A DNA stretch of 5,419 nt from Ferrovum sp. (GCA_027450105.1 DAIDKJ010000096.1:1-5419), one strand, 5' to 3'. Shown: positions 1 to 4,659, counted from the first letter of the stretch. The notes: a model not told the origin generated them from the letters alone. Translations and numbers: made by a program.

Positions 1-231
1 GGGGGTATCAAGACGGTGTTGATTCCGGAGGAAAACACCAAGGATCTGGTGGAAATTGCCGACAACATCAAAAGCCGCCTGGAGTTACATCCCGTGCGCT
101 GGATCGACCAAGTGCTGGCCCTGGCTTTGGAGCGGATGCCAGAAGCGGAATTGACTTCCCAGTCCCCTGCAGTTCCACAACCACCCATAGTGGCCAGCAA
201 GAAGGCGACAGCAAGTTCTATCAAACATTAA
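1..231 (+). CDS. lon: Lon ATP-dependent protease, C-terminal fragment
   Basis: This is the 3' end of lon, the cytoplasmic ATP-dependent serine protease that degrades misfolded and regulatory proteins; the gene enters from the left edge in frame 1, and 76 codons plus a TAA stop are visible. The reading GIKTVLIPEEN, then IADNIK, then LHPVRWIDQVLALAL is the characteristic end of the Lon proteolytic domain. The Ser-Lys catalytic dyad and the AAA+ module lie outside the window. After the conserved VLALALERMP the protein carries a Pro/Ala/Ser/Lys-rich tail of about 30 residues, ending SSIKH, that I do not recognise as a domain. A terminator follows about 30 nt after the stop, and hupB is the next gene, as in the common lon-hupB arrangement. 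An internal GTG at 16 opens this frame but is not a start, since conserved Lon sequence continues upstream. Confidence 0.95.
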   Translation, partial: GGIKTVLIPEENTKDLVEIADNIKSRLELHPVRWIDQVLALALERMPEAELTSQSPAVPQPPIVASKKATASSIKH

Positions 232-262
232 AACCGTCCATGCTGTTGATGGGTTTTTTCGG

Positions 263-294
263 ACCCCACAAACGCCTCGTTTTGTGGGGTTTTG
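263..294 (+). terminator. Rho-independent terminator of lon
   Basis: A perfect 10-bp inverted repeat, ACCCCACAAA at 263-272 and TTTGTGGGGT at 281-290, encloses an 8-nt loop and runs into TTTTGTTGTG. It sits about 30 nt after the lon stop and before the hupB promoter, so it should separate the two transcription units. Confidence 0.85.
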
Positions 295-345
295 TTGTGC
301 CCCGGCACGGGCGCACTCTTGTGGGTGAGATTCAACCGAAAATGA

Positions 346-374
346 TTGACATGCAAGGCCAGGGATTTTATAAA
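346..374 (+). promoter_or_regulatory. Sigma-70 promoter of hupB
   Basis: A perfect -35 box TTGACA (346-351) is followed, after a 17-bp spacer, by TATAAA (369-374), five of six matches to the -10 consensus. Transcription would start near 381, giving a leader of about 80 nt before the hupB GTG. This is the strongest promoter by eye in the window, which fits a gene for an abundant nucleoid protein. Confidence 0.8.
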
Positions 375-379
375 GACTC

Positions 380-411
380 ACTCAGAAATGAAACTGAGTA
401 TTGCTGTTTCA
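380..411 (+). promoter_or_regulatory. Competing stems in the hupB leader
   Basis: ACTCAG (380-385) can pair with CTGAGT (394-399). TGAAAC (389-394) can pair instead with GTTTCA (406-411). The two stems share base 394 and occupy each other's loops, so they are largely exclusive. They lie at the very 5' end of the predicted hupB transcript. A role in mRNA stability or autoregulation is only an inference. Confidence 0.3.
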
Positions 412-460
412 GTGTAGTGGATCTGTACTGTCCTAGCCAAACAATAAAAGGGGAATCCAG

Positions 461-733
461 GTGAACAAAACCGAACTCATCGATCACGTTGCCAGCGAAT
501 CGGATATTTCAAAAGCGGCGGCTGCCCGTGCGCTGGATAGCGTTGTGCAAGCCGTCAAGAAGACTTTGAAAAAGGGGGGGCAGGTCACTCTGGTGGGGTT
601 TGGTACCTTTTATGTTAGCAAGCGTTCTGCGCGGGTTGGCCGTAATCCGCGTTCGGGTGAAGCCATCAAGATCAAGGCCGCCAAAGTTCCCAAATTCAGG
701 GCTGGTAAAGCACTGAAAGATGCGCTAAACTAG
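461..733 (+). CDS. hupB: DNA-binding protein HU (beta-type)
   Basis: This 90-residue protein is a full-length HU, the small basic histone-like protein that dimerises, bends DNA and compacts the nucleoid. The N-terminal helical dimerisation region reads MNKTELIDHVASES (1-14). The family signature begins at GFGTF (46-50), and the DNA-binding beta-arm carries RNP (61-63), whose proline intercalates into the minor groove. The end, KVPKFRAGKALKDALN, is typical. The start is GTG at 461, chosen because AAGGGG (448-453) sits at good spacing and because the family begins with MNKTEL. Position directly after lon supports the hupB (beta) assignment over hupA. The product could equally be the only HU of the organism. 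An A5G7 run at 569-580 encodes part of the KKGG segment. No terminator follows; tRNA-Val begins 10 nt after the stop. Confidence 0.95.
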   Translation: MNKTELIDHVASESDISKAAAARALDSVVQAVKKTLKKGGQVTLVGFGTFYVSKRSARVGRNPRSGEAIKIKAAKVPKFRAGKALKDALN

Positions 734-743
734 CGGTCTTTGG

Positions 744-819
744 GGGTGCTTAGCTCAGTTGGTAGAGCGTCGCCCTTACAAGGCGAATGTCGGGGGTTCG
801 AACCCCTCAGCACCCACCA
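744..819 (+). tRNA. tRNA-Val (anticodon UAC)
   Basis: The 76-nt cloverleaf is complete. The acceptor stem is GGGTGCT (744-750) with AGCACCC (809-815). The D arm is GCTC/GAGC. The anticodon stem TCGCC (770-774) with GGCGA (782-786) encloses loop CTTACAA, putting TAC at 777-779. The T arm is GGGGG/CCCCT-like around TTCGAAC. The discriminator is A816 and CCA is encoded at 817-819. It reads GUA and probably other valine codons. It lies only 10 nt after the hupB stop, so co-transcription with hupB and release by tRNA processing is likely. Confidence 0.97.
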
Positions 820-958
820 GTTCAGCGCCTCAGTTCTTGCTGAAATGATGCCGTTTTCTGGCACGGTTAGAGCTTCCAGCCGGCCAAGTTGGTTGAGCAT
901 GATTGTCTAACACCCGTTTGCCTTTGGGTAGAAGATGTGGTGATGCTGTTGTAGTCAA

Positions 959-1035
959 GGAGTGGTAGTTCAGTTGGTTAGAATACCGGCCTGTCACGCC
1001 GGGGGTCGCGGGTTCGAGTCCCGTCCACTCCGCCA
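959..1035 (+). tRNA. tRNA-Asp (anticodon GUC)
   Basis: The 77-nt cloverleaf has acceptor stem GGAGTGG (959-965) with CCACTCC (1025-1031). The anticodon stem CCGGC (986-990) with GCCGG (998-1002) encloses loop CTGTCAC, giving GTC at 993-995. The T arm contains GGTTCGAGTCC. The discriminator is G1032, as expected of tRNA-Asp, and CCA is encoded at 1033-1035. It lies 139 nt after tRNA-Val, and I see no convincing promoter or terminator between them, so a shared transcript is probable. Confidence 0.97.
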
Positions 1036-1335
1036 ACTATGCTTATAACCAATTGAAAACAAACAAGTTTTCTAGAAAAAGCCTCTTGCCTCAGTCCCCG
1101 TCATACCCCGCGCCAACCTGTTGTCCATAGACCTCCAGTAATTTCCAGCAAATTCTCTAACTCATTCGCCGAAGACTGCCCTTTCGTCTGATAGCGAGTT
1201 CGACTGTCTCTCTAACCACAGTGAACAGCCAGTCGTCAAGGACCCGCATCAGAGAGAGGGATGGCAGCCTTTTCAGTGCTGCCAATTGGGACGACGGTAT
1301 CCATGACAGCCAGGACTCGTAACGTGCATGTGGGG
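1036..1335. other. Gene-free stretch after tRNA-Asp
   Basis: About 300 bp separate tRNA-Asp from the toxin-antitoxin promoter. I find no gene here that I recognise on either strand and no clear terminator for the tRNA transcript. Small structures are visible: GAAAAC (1055-1060) opposite GTTTTC (1067-1072), the palindrome TTTTCTAGAAAA (1068-1079), and CGACTG (1201-1206) opposite CAGTCG (1230-1235). On the minus strand, short open stretches around 1100-1320 are broken by stops and could be remnants of a decayed gene. I cannot name one. No copy of the tRNA 3' end is visible that would mark an integration site. Confidence 0.5.
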
Positions 1336-1356
1336 CTGGCTTTCTGACCGAGCCAG
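1308..1356 (+). repeat. AGCCAG repeats, candidate antitoxin operator
   Basis: The hexamer AGCCAG occurs at 1308-1313 and 1351-1356, and in inverted orientation (CTGGCT) at 1336-1341. Another direct copy lies at 1227-1232. The pair 1336-1341/1351-1356 is a perfect inverted repeat with a 9-nt centre covering the -35 box of the toxin-antitoxin promoter. Antitoxins of this type commonly bind such palindromes to repress their own operon. The assignment as operator is inferred from position and symmetry. Confidence 0.45.
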
Positions 1357-1373
1357 GTTATTCGCGCTATAAT
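1344..1373 (+). promoter_or_regulatory. Promoter of the toxin-antitoxin operon
   Basis: A perfect -10 hexamer TATAAT (1368-1373) is preceded at 18 bp by CTGACC (1344-1349), four of six matches to TTGACA. Transcription would start near 1380, some 27 nt before the antitoxin ATG at 1407. This placement also excludes the ATG at 1374 as the antitoxin start, because that codon begins directly after the -10 box and would not be transcribed. Confidence 0.75.
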
Positions 1374-1406
1374 ATGACCAATGCCATGACTAATTCGGAG
1401 GGCGGT

Positions 1407-1640
1407 ATGAGCACTGTTACCCTGGCTGAAGCCAAAACCCATTTGAGCCATCTTCTCGACCAGGTTGAAGCAGGCGCAGAAGTGGTTATCACGCGCCGTG
1501 GCCAGCCAATTGCTCGTATTTCCCCAGTCGAAAAGCCGAAGCTCCCCCTCAAGTCACTGGCTGAGTTTCGCCGTGGCATGCCCCGCTGGAGTAAATCCAG
1601 TGCCAACCTGCTGCGGGAAATGCGTGACGAGGGCCTTTGA
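1407..1640 (+). CDS. Type II antitoxin, Phd/YefM family
   Basis: The 77-residue product is the antitoxin of a two-gene type II module. Such proteins fold through their N-terminus into a DNA-binding dimer and use a flexible C-terminal tail to block the toxin's active site. The N-terminus, TVTLAEAKTHLSHLLDQV (3-20), followed by GAEVVITRRGQPIARISP (23-40), is the Phd/YefM signature. The rest, with FRRGMP (54-59) and the helix-like SANLLREMRDEGL, is the likely toxin-binding tail. The start is ATG 1407, preceded by GGAGGG (1397-1402); in-frame ATGs at 1374 and 1386 lack a ribosome-binding site, and 1374 abuts the -10 box. The stop overlaps the toxin ATG by one base (TGATG), so the two are translationally coupled. 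Autoregulation through the upstream AGCCAG palindrome is likely. Confidence 0.9.
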   Translation: MSTVTLAEAKTHLSHLLDQVEAGAEVVITRRGQPIARISPVEKPKLPLKSLAEFRRGMPRWSKSSANLLREMRDEGL

Positions 1641-2107
1641 TGCTTTATTTCGACACCAGCTTTCTGGCGCCGCTCATTCTGGAAGAGGACTCCAGCGAAG
1701 AAATCGAGGCTTACTTCGCAAAGCTCCCCGTTGGGCAGCTGTATGTCAGCCATTGGACGCGGGTTGAGTTTGCCAGCCTCATCGCCCGCGAAGTCAGGAT
1801 GGGCGGACTGGCCGAAGACCATGCCCTCCTCGCTATTGGCCAGTTTGATGAACTGGTCTCTGAATCATTCCAAGTCATCGTGCCAAGGGTTGCAGACTAT
1901 GAGCATGCCAAGGCTTTTATCCAGCACTTTGCCTCCCGGTTACGGGCAGGTGATGCGCTGCACCTGGCCATCGCCAGCAACAACGCCGCAAAGATGCTCT
2001 ACAGTCTGGACGAGGGACTCCTCAACGCAGCCAAACTGCTGAAGGTCCACGCCAGCCGAGGCATCAAGAATGAAGGCCAAATCGACTTTCATGAGCCAGA
2101 AAAATAA
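1640..2107 (+). CDS. vapC: VapC-type PIN-domain ribonuclease toxin
   Basis: This 155-residue protein is a PIN-domain toxin, a Mg2+-dependent endoribonuclease that typically cuts tRNA or rRNA and arrests translation when its labile antitoxin is lost. The expected four acidic active-site residues are visible: D5 in MLYFDTS, E43 in TRVEFAS, D105 in RAGDALHLA and D124 in YSLDEGL. The length is slightly above the usual 130-145, from a C-terminal tail after LLKVHA. The start is ATG 1640, overlapping the antitoxin TGA, with GAGGG (1629-1633) as ribosome-binding site; the TTG three bases earlier is less likely. All catalytic positions are intact, so the toxin is probably active. The RNA target cannot be read from the sequence. 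The pairing of a Phd/YefM-type antitoxin with a VapC toxin is common. No good terminator follows. Confidence 0.92.
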   Translation: MLYFDTSFLAPLILEEDSSEEIEAYFAKLPVGQLYVSHWTRVEFASLIAREVRMGGLAEDHALLAIGQFDELVSESFQVIVPRVADYEHAKAFIQHFASRLRAGDALHLAIASNNAAKMLYSLDEGLLNAAKLLKVHASRGIKNEGQIDFHEPEK

Positions 2108-2126
2108 AAAGCCATATTTCTCAGAA

Positions 2127-2135
2127 TGCTATAAG
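2127..2135 (+). promoter_or_regulatory. Possible extended -10 promoter for the channel gene
   Basis: TG at 2127-2128, one base, then TATAAG at 2130-2135 forms an extended -10 element with five of six matches. No -35 box is visible, which extended -10 promoters can tolerate. Transcription would start near 2142, giving a leader of about 90 nt. The channel gene could alternatively be read from the toxin-antitoxin promoter. Confidence 0.35.
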
Positions 2136-2158
2136 GCTTCGCGCATCCCGCCCGATAC

Positions 2159-2219
2159 GGGTGTTTGCCTTGCATGCCTGGGTACGGCTTTCGCGCGTTG
2201 GATATGCAAACGCTACCCA
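2159..2219 (+). promoter_or_regulatory. Potentially structured leader before the channel gene
   Basis: Several complementary segments lie in the presumed leader. GTTTGC (2163-2168) matches GCAAAC (2206-2211), with GGGT (2159-2162) and ACCC (2215-2218) extending it across a 3-nt bulge. TTGCAT (2170-2175) matches ATGCAA (2204-2209). TGGGTA (2179-2184) matches TACCCA (2214-2219). The last two would cross as a pseudoknot, while the first excludes both. The ribosome-binding site follows directly. I recognise no known riboswitch class. Confidence 0.3.
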
Positions 2220-2232
2220 AGTAGAGGTTTAA

Positions 2233-2715
2233 ATGCGTTCATTGGCAGAAATTTTTCTGGGTCTCTTTCTGATTTTCGGGTCCATGATCATACACAGTGT
2301 GGGCATGTATCAGGTCATGCACCGGTTTGAATGGAACTGGCCCACCTACCTGCATGAACGAAATGAAATTCGTCGCCAGATGTATTTCTTTTATCTGGTC
2401 TCCCTCTTGTTGCTGACTCATTTGCTGGAAGTACTGGTCATTGCCATTACGGTATGGGGGGTTGGTGCCATTACGGATTTTCGCACTGCCTTCTATTTTT
2501 CTGGGGAAACCTACACCACCCTGGGATATGGTGACGTGCTGCTGCCTGCGGGCTGGCGTCAGCTGGCCTTGTTTATTGCCATGAGCGGATTGTTCACTTT
2601 TGGTTGGACGACGGGTGTTTTGGTCAGTATCGTGGGAAAAACTTACGATGCCCAGTTTGCTCATCTGCGCCGTAATCTTCGCAAACGACCATCAAACACG
2701 GACGATCAGGAATAA
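2233..2715 (+). CDS. Small potassium-channel-like membrane protein
   Basis: This 160-residue protein contains the ion-channel pore signature TTLGYGD (95-101), the K+ selectivity filter. Hydrophobic segments lie at about 7-28, 51-76 and 108-134, with the pore helix at about 82-94 before the filter. The last two and the pore loop form the usual two-helix pore unit (Ion_trans_2 fold), and the first is an extra N-terminal membrane segment. The tail, RRNLRKRPSNTDDQE, is short and basic, then acidic, and should face the cytoplasm. There is no voltage-sensor arginine series, no RCK/TrkA-N domain and no cyclic-nucleotide domain, so the gating signal is unknown. Four copies would be needed for a pore. 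The start is ATG 2233 with AGAGG at 2223-2227. It stands alone between the toxin-antitoxin pair and a gene-free gap. K+ selectivity is known for the motif; physiological role is inference. Confidence 0.85.
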   Translation: MRSLAEIFLGLFLIFGSMIIHSVGMYQVMHRFEWNWPTYLHERNEIRRQMYFFYLVSLLLLTHLLEVLVIAITVWGVGAITDFRTAFYFSGETYTTLGYGDVLLPAGWRQLALFIAMSGLFTFGWTTGVLVSIVGKTYDAQFAHLRRNLRKRPSNTDDQE

Positions 2716-2745
2716 ATCCCATCATTGCCTCAACGTCTCAGGCCT

Positions 2746-2771
2746 ATCAATGGCGTATTAAATCAATGGCG
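2746..2771 (+). repeat. Short direct repeat
   Basis: ATCAATGGCG occurs at 2746-2755 and again at 2762-2771, a 16-bp period. It lies between the channel stop and the leftward terminator. No function is evident. Confidence 0.5.
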
Positions 2772-2772
2772 C

Positions 2773-2799
2773 AAAAAAAAACCGCGAATCACTTCGCGG
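2773..2799 (-). terminator. Leftward Rho-independent terminator
   Basis: CCGCGAA (2782-2788) and TTCGCGG (2793-2799) form a perfect 7-bp stem. Read on the minus strand the loop is GTGA, a GNRA tetraloop, and nine T residues follow directly (nine A at 2773-2781 on the plus strand). On the plus strand the stem is followed by CTAGTTGCG, with no T run, so this terminator serves leftward transcription, not the channel gene. No leftward protein gene lies to its right. Confidence 0.85.
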
Positions 2800-2887
2800 C
2801 TAGTTGCGCTGCAGCGGGGGAGGGCCACCGCGCCAAGGAGTTCACGACTCAACCAACCATCAAAGCACCGGGGGAAGATTGAATCGG
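2773..2887 (-). ncRNA. Candidate small RNA, leftward, about 115 nt
   Basis: A strong leftward terminator at 2773-2799 and a plausible leftward promoter at 2893-2922 bracket about 115 nt without a credible reading frame. On the RNA strand, ACCG (2888-2885) can pair with CGGT (2870-2867), leaving a loop that contains UUCCCC. Further down, CUCCUU (2840-2835) is the complement of a Shine-Dalgarno core, and CCCUCCCCC (2824-2816) is a second C-rich run, followed by the self-complementary CGCUGCAGCG (2816-2807) and the terminator hairpin. Exposed C-rich or anti-Shine-Dalgarno segments are typical of trans-acting sRNAs that block ribosome binding. I recognise no known sRNA family. The call rests on signals only. 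Confidence 0.5.
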
Positions 2888-2892
2888 TTCTA

Positions 2893-2922
2893 AATATAGA
2901 CTATATCAGTACTATTTAACAA
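2893..2922 (-). promoter_or_regulatory. Leftward promoter for the candidate sRNA
   Basis: On the minus strand TTGTTA (2922-2917) is followed after 18 bp by TATATT (2898-2893), giving a start near 2886-2887. An overlapping alternative is the extended -10 TGATATAGT (2908-2900), which would start the RNA some 7 nt earlier. The matches are four and five of six; this AT-rich stretch could give such hits by chance. Confidence 0.45.
2894..2906. repeat. 13-bp palindrome in the sRNA promoter
   Basis: ATATAG (2894-2899), a central A, then CTATAT (2901-2906) is a perfect palindrome. It overlaps both candidate -10 boxes of the leftward promoter, so a bound protein could control that promoter. The AT-rich composition lowers the weight of the symmetry. 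Confidence 0.5.
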
Positions 2923-2940
2923 TCATGTTTATTTGTCATC

Positions 2941-2962
2941 ATCATAACCAAAAGATTATGAT
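2941..2962. repeat. Inverted repeat between the sRNA and rhlE
   Basis: ATCATAA (2941-2947) and TTATGAT (2956-2962) form a perfect 7-bp inverted repeat with an 8-bp centre. It lies between the leftward sRNA promoter and the rightward rhlE promoter, a position suited to an operator. No T run follows, so it is not a terminator. Confidence 0.45.
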
Positions 2963-3012
2963 TGCCATTCCCCATCCAAGGGTTTGCCGTAACAGGTAAG
3001 ATCCGGTTTTTC

Positions 3013-3021
3013 TGATAGAAT
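3013..3021 (+). promoter_or_regulatory. Possible extended -10 promoter of rhlE
   Basis: TG at 3013-3014, one base, then TAGAAT (3016-3021) makes an extended -10 element with five of six matches and no clear -35. Transcription would start near 3028, leaving a leader of about 105 nt before the GTG. Long leaders are common for DEAD-box helicase genes that respond to cold; that link is inference. Confidence 0.4.
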
Positions 3022-3132
3022 TGTCGTACTTCATCGTGTTCCGGTCGCGTGATCTGCTTTTTCCTTGCCTCTTTACTTCAGCCTTGACCGGGTCTTGCGC
3101 ACAACGCTGGAGGGCCGATCAGGAGCAAAACA

Positions 3133-4659
3133 GTGAGTTTTGATTCATTGGGGTTGTCCCCCGAACTGCTACGCGCAGTGTCCGAACAGGGTTATTCCGA
3201 ACCGACCCCTATTCAGGCTCAGGCTATTCCGTTAATCCTTGCGGGCCGGGATGTTCAGGCCGCCGCTCAAACGGGGACGGGCAAAACGGCCGGTTTTACC
3301 TTGCCCATCCTGCATCGCCTGCAACCCTTGGCGAGCACAAGTGTATCGCCGGCCAAACATCCGATTCGCTGTCTGGTCTTGACCCCCACGCGGGAGTTGG
3401 CCGCACAAGTGCATGCCAGCGTTCAAACTTACGGAAAATATCTGCCCTTGCGTGCCGCCGTGATTTATGGGGGCATCAACATGAACCCACAGATCAAGGA
3501 ATTGATGGCTGGCGTGGAAATTGTGGTGGCAACCCCAGGTCGCCTGCTGGACCATGTGCAGCAACGCACCATCAATTTGTCACAAGTGGAAATCCTGGTG
3601 CTGGATGAAGCCGACCGCATGCTGGACATGGGGTTCATTCCAGACATTCGGCGTATTTTGCTCCTGCTGCCCAAACAGCGGCAAAATCTGTTGTTTTCTG
3701 CCACCTTTTCGGACGATATCAAAAAGCTTTCCGGGGGCCTGTTGCAGGATCCGGTCACCATCGAAGTGGCACGACGCAATGCCACAGCAGATCTGGTGCG
3801 GCAAGTCATTTATCCGGTGCATAAGGAGCGCAAACGCGAATTGCTGGTTCATCTGATTCGCACCGAACCAATACCTCAGGCCATTGTGTTCATGCGCACC
3901 AAACATGGGGCAAATCGTCTGTGCCACCAGTTGGAGCGCGAGGGTATTTCGGCGGTCGCCATTCATAGCGATAAAACCCAGGTGCATCGTACGCGCAGTC
4001 TGGAAGAGTTCAAGACCGGCAAGGTCAGTATTCTGGTGGCCACCGATATTGCCGCCCGAGGACTGGATATCGACCAACTGCCCTTTGTGGTGAACTTCGA
4101 ATTACCCCATGTGCCGGAAGATTATGTTCATCGCATAGGCCGAACGGGGCGGGCAGGCAGCACCGGGCATGCTTATTCCCTGGTTTGCCCCGAAGAGGTA
4201 AAAGAATTGGCGGCCATCGAGCGCCTGATCAAAACCACGCTCGAACAGGTGCTTGTTCCCGGGTTCGATCAGAACAACCCAACGCCAGAGGGTCTCGATG
4301 CCAAGGGTATGCGCAGTCGCACAGGATTACGTCGCCCAGGAACAACCGACACGACCCGCGCTCCGCATCGTTCCCACGGGACTATGGTGAACGTACCCGC
4401 GCCAGAGGCAGCACCCATCCAGGCAAGGCAGCCAATGGCCACAGCTTCGGCGCCGGCCGCTCCCGACCTTGGGGGAGGGCAAGAGGCAGCAGCAGTGGCG
4501 CAGGAGGTTGCGCCCTCCAAGGTTAGACGTGAGCCTGGCGAGCATCATCGGGGCCACTTGTCGCGCTCGCACTTTGGCCGGCCTCCCATGGCCAGTCTGG
4601 GCAAGAAACCCCGGGAGATTCCGGCGCTGTTGGGTGGCTTGATCAAAAAGAGCACCTGA
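3133..4659 (+). CDS. rhlE: DEAD-box ATP-dependent RNA helicase, RhlE type
   Basis: This 508-residue protein has every core motif of a DEAD-box RNA helicase, which uses ATP to unwind short RNA duplexes in ribosome assembly and mRNA decay. In order: Q motif PTPIQ (24-28), motif I AQTGTGKT (45-52), PTRELA (85-90), TPGR (134-137), DEAD (158-161), SAT (189-191), IVFMRT (251-256), ATDIAARGLDI (303-313) and HRIGRTGR (333-340). The N-terminus MSFDSLGLSPELL and the DKTQ..RTRSLEEFKTG segment resemble RhlE rather than DeaD or SrmB. After about residue 375 comes a 130-residue tail, Ala/Pro/Gln-rich then basic, ending RPPMASLGKKPREIPALLGGLIKKST, probably an RNA-binding extension. The start is GTG 3133 with AGGAG at 3121-3125. 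The usual RhlE 'HGNKSQ' reads HSDKTQ here (278-283), a mild variation. A terminator overlaps the stop. Confidence 0.93.
   Translation: MSFDSLGLSPELLRAVSEQGYSEPTPIQAQAIPLILAGRDVQAAAQTGTGKTAGFTLPILHRLQPLASTSVSPAKHPIRCLVLTPTRELAAQVHASVQTYGKYLPLRAAVIYGGINMNPQIKELMAGVEIVVATPGRLLDHVQQRTINLSQVEILVLDEADRMLDMGFIPDIRRILLLLPKQRQNLLFSATFSDDIKKLSGGLLQDPVTIEVARRNATADLVRQVIYPVHKERKRELLVHLIRTEPIPQAIVFMRTKHGANRLCHQLEREGISAVAIHSDKTQVHRTRSLEEFKTGKVSILVATDIAARGLDIDQLPFVVNFELPHVPEDYVHRIGRTGRAGSTGHAYSLVCPEEVKELAAIERLIKTTLEQVLVPGFDQNNPTPEGLDAKGMRSRTGLRRPGTTDTTRAPHRSHGTMVNVPAPEAAPIQARQPMATASAPAAPDLGGGQEAAAVAQEVAPSKVRREPGEHHRGHLSRSHFGRPPMASLGKKPREIPALLGGLIKKST

Noticed and set aside
830..1036. Minus-strand 68-codon frame containing WTGLEPATPGVTGRYSNQLNYH
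   Set aside because: It is the antisense of tRNA-Asp. This peptide is a well-known false protein call arising wherever this tRNA occurs.
1367..1822. Minus-strand 151-codon frame opposite the toxin-antitoxin genes
   Set aside because: It covers two overlapping plus-strand genes with strong family signatures, promoter and ribosome-binding sites, and its own product resembles no family I know.
2109..2139. AAGCC/GGCTT inverted repeat as terminator after vapC
   Set aside because: The stem is 5 bp with a loop of about 21 nt and no T run on the plus strand. The minus-strand T-rich stretch has no leftward gene to serve and the stem is weak.
1036..2730. Integrated element with attachment sites at tRNA-Asp
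   Set aside because: No integrase and no second copy of the tRNA 3' end are visible; kept only as an open question about accessory content.
2782..2799. Hairpin as terminator of the channel gene
   Set aside because: On the plus strand there is no T run after the stem; the T run exists only on the minus strand.
2725..2919. Plus-strand 64-codon frame after the channel gene
   Set aside because: It starts at TTG without a ribosome-binding site, reads through the A9 tract and terminator hairpin, and gives a low-complexity basic peptide.
3084..3112. TTGACC at 3084-3089 as a -35 box for rhlE
   Set aside because: The matching -10 position reads CTGGAG, and a start there would fall inside or next to the ribosome-binding region.
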